From contig RGSV01000065.1 of assembly GCA_010025655.1 (NCBI GenBank), forward strand, positions 1 through 6,341: a stretch of DNA of 6,341 nt. The letters are read 5' to 3'. How positions within the stretch are numbered: the first letter of the stretch is position 1; each line of letters starts with the position of its first letter. A program made the translations under genes and the position numbers. The notes beneath the pieces are model-generated. The model searched no databases. It worked only from the letters and a program-made list of their open reading frames with translations, and was not told the origin of the DNA. Origin of the DNA: Acidimicrobiia bacterium (GTDB lineage Bacteria > Actinomycetota > Acidimicrobiia > Acidimicrobiales > Ilumatobacteraceae). Shown piece by piece: positions 5,594 to 6,341 of this stretch.

Positions 5594-5815
5594 ATGCAAG
5601 GCGTCGTGAAGGCGTTCAATCCTGCAACCGGAGACGGTGTGGTGGTGCGAGACACCGACCTCAGCGAATACGAACTCGCGCCAAGTGCGCTCGAGGGTTC
5701 AATCTTCCGCATGTTGCGCCAAGGCCAGCGAGTCAACTTCACCCTCGATGCTGCAGGTCGCGCTTCGCAACTGCGTATCGGATCCGAAAGAGACATGGGC
5801 ACACCGGGTCACTGA
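5594..5815 (+). CDS. Divergent cold-shock-domain (OB-fold) small protein
   Basis: 73 residues, the usual size of a cold-shock protein. Hand alignment to CspA is good along the whole length: QGVVKAFNPATGDGVVV matches TGIVKWFN..KGFGFI, SEYELAPSAL matches DVFVHFSAI, and QGQRVNFTL matches EGQKVSFTI. This supports a five-strand OB-fold. Both RNA-binding motifs are, however, degenerate: RNP1 KGFGFI reads TGDGVV, and RNP2 VFVHF reads EYELA. The exposed aromatics Trp11, Phe18, Phe20, His33 and Phe34 of CspA are replaced by Ala, Asp, Val, Leu and Ala; only the Phe31 position stays aromatic (Tyr). Nucleic-acid binding is therefore doubtful or altered, though LRQGQR and RIGSERD supply basic residues. 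The ATG at 5594 begins precisely at the domain edge. It is divergent from the DAK/FakA-like gene and 21 bases before pckG, so the two plus-strand genes probably share a transcript. I infer, without proof, a conserved lineage-specific role. Confidence 0.85.
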   Translation: MQGVVKAFNPATGDGVVVRDTDLSEYELAPSALEGSIFRMLRQGQRVNFTLDAAGRASQLRIGSERDMGTPGH

Positions 5816-5819
5816 CCCG
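5805..5819 (+). other. Stem-loop over the stop codon of the cold-shock-like gene
   Basis: CGGGTC-ACT-GACCCG is a perfect 6-bp stem with a 3-base loop. It contains the TGA stop (5813-5815) and ends 3 bases before the AAGG ribosome binding site of pckG. No U-run follows, so it is not a standard terminator. It could limit read-through, stabilise the upstream message, or modulate access to the pckG site. A chance origin is possible. Confidence 0.4.
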
Positions 5820-5822
5820 AGC

Positions 5823-5826
5823 AAGG
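5823..5826 (+). promoter_or_regulatory. Weak Shine-Dalgarno of pckG
   Basis: AAGG lies 10 bases before the ATG at 5837 and 19 before the alternative ATG at 5846, so it favours the first start. The match to the anti-Shine-Dalgarno is short. Confidence 0.45.
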
Positions 5827-5836
5827 TAACAACACC

Positions 5837-6341
5837 ATGGTGACGATGGCCCGCTCTTCCAACGACCGACTCCACAAGTGGGTCGACGAGTGGATGAAGA
5901 TTCTGCAACCCTCCGCGGTGCACTGGTGCGACGGATCGCAGGAGGAATACGACCGACTCTGCGGAGAACTCGTCGCCTCTGGCACCTTCACCAAACTCGA
6001 CGACGCGAAACGCCCCAACTCGTACTGGGCACACAGCGACCCAGGTGATGTTGCGCGAGTCGAAGACCGCACGTTCATCTGCTCAGAGAAACAAATTGAT
6101 GCCGGCCCGAACAACAATTGGCGCTCGCCCGCAGAGATGCGCAAAGAACTCACCGCGCTCTACACCGGCGCAATGCGTGGTCGCACGATGTATGTCGTGC
6201 CCTTCAGCATGGGCCCGCTCGGCTCGAATATTGCACACATCGGCGTGCAGCTCACCGACTCGGCCTATGTCGCAGTCAGCATGCGCATCATGACGCGCAT
6301 GGGCCAAGGTGCGCTCGACGTGCTCGCCGACGGCGACTGGG
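5837..6341 (+). CDS. pckG: Phosphoenolpyruvate carboxykinase (GTP), N-terminal part (cut by window edge)
   Basis: 168 complete codons of an enzyme normally about 600 residues long; the frame is open to the right edge. PEPCK (EC 4.1.1.32) converts oxaloacetate and GTP to phosphoenolpyruvate, GDP and CO2, the first committed step of gluconeogenesis, in the cytosol. GTP-class hallmarks are present: [14 protein letters not shown] (29-42), [20 protein letters not shown] (58-77), RTFICS (78-83), AGPNNNW (89-95) and [18 protein letters not shown] (113-130), then SMRIMTRMG near the edge. The ATP-class enzyme has none of these. The nucleotide-binding loop and metal ligands lie beyond the window. ATG 5837 is preferred because of the AAGG at 5823; GTG 5840 and ATG 5846 are alternatives. 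It follows the cold-shock-like gene by 21 bases across a stem-loop. Confidence 0.96.
   Translation, partial: MVTMARSSNDRLHKWVDEWMKILQPSAVHWCDGSQEEYDRLCGELVASGTFTKLDDAKRPNSYWAHSDPGDVARVEDRTFICSEKQIDAGPNNNWRSPAEMRKELTALYTGAMRGRTMYVVPFSMGPLGSNIAHIGVQLTDSAYVAVSMRIMTRMGQGALDVLADGDW

Noticed and set aside
5809..6153. Minus-strand 114-residue ORF opposite pckG
   Set aside because: The plus strand encodes unmistakable PEP carboxykinase motifs here.

Overview
The window is chromosomal core sequence from a GC-rich bacterium (roughly 60% GC by eye), most likely an actinobacterium. On the minus strand it carries a DAK/FakA-like gene, recG, rsmD, coaD and a SepIVA/DivIVA-like gene, an order I know from Streptomyces and, in pieces, from mycobacteria. 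The plus strand carries a GTP-type PEP carboxykinase, typical of actinobacteria. A deeper placement in class Acidimicrobiia is a guess, based on the small cold-shock-like protein and the look of the proteins. There is no mobile element, CRISPR array, rRNA or tRNA.

Layout, left to right. Bases 1-14 match the last 14 bases of the Tn5/Nextera mosaic end, so they are library adapter at a contig edge. Next come a SepIVA/DivIVA-like gene (minus, cut by the edge), coaD (minus), rsmD (minus), a small plus-strand zinc-ribbon gene lying between rsmD and recG, recG (minus) and a full-length DAK/FakA-like gene (minus). The strand then switches across a 33-base divergent gap. On the plus strand follow a 73-residue cold-shock-fold protein that lacks the usual nucleic-acid-binding aromatics, and the first 168 codons of pckG, cut by the right edge. 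No stretch of 300 bases lacks a gene.

Functionally the minus-strand block is housekeeping: fatty-acid or acyl-phosphate metabolism (DAK/FakA-like), replication-fork rescue (RecG), 16S rRNA methylation (RsmD), coenzyme A synthesis (CoaD) and septation or envelope growth (SepIVA-like). The plus-strand pair joins a possible RNA-binding or regulatory small protein to the entry step of gluconeogenesis.

The less ordinary points are small. They are the zinc-ribbon gene splitting the recG/rsmD pair, the degenerate cold-shock protein before pckG with a hairpin on its stop codon, and two very short divergent gaps (20 and 33 bases). Several start codons without a Shine-Dalgarno sequence sit about 6-8 bases downstream of a TAnnnT -10-like hexamer, which suggests leaderless or near-leaderless transcripts. 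I found no convincing new multi-gene system.
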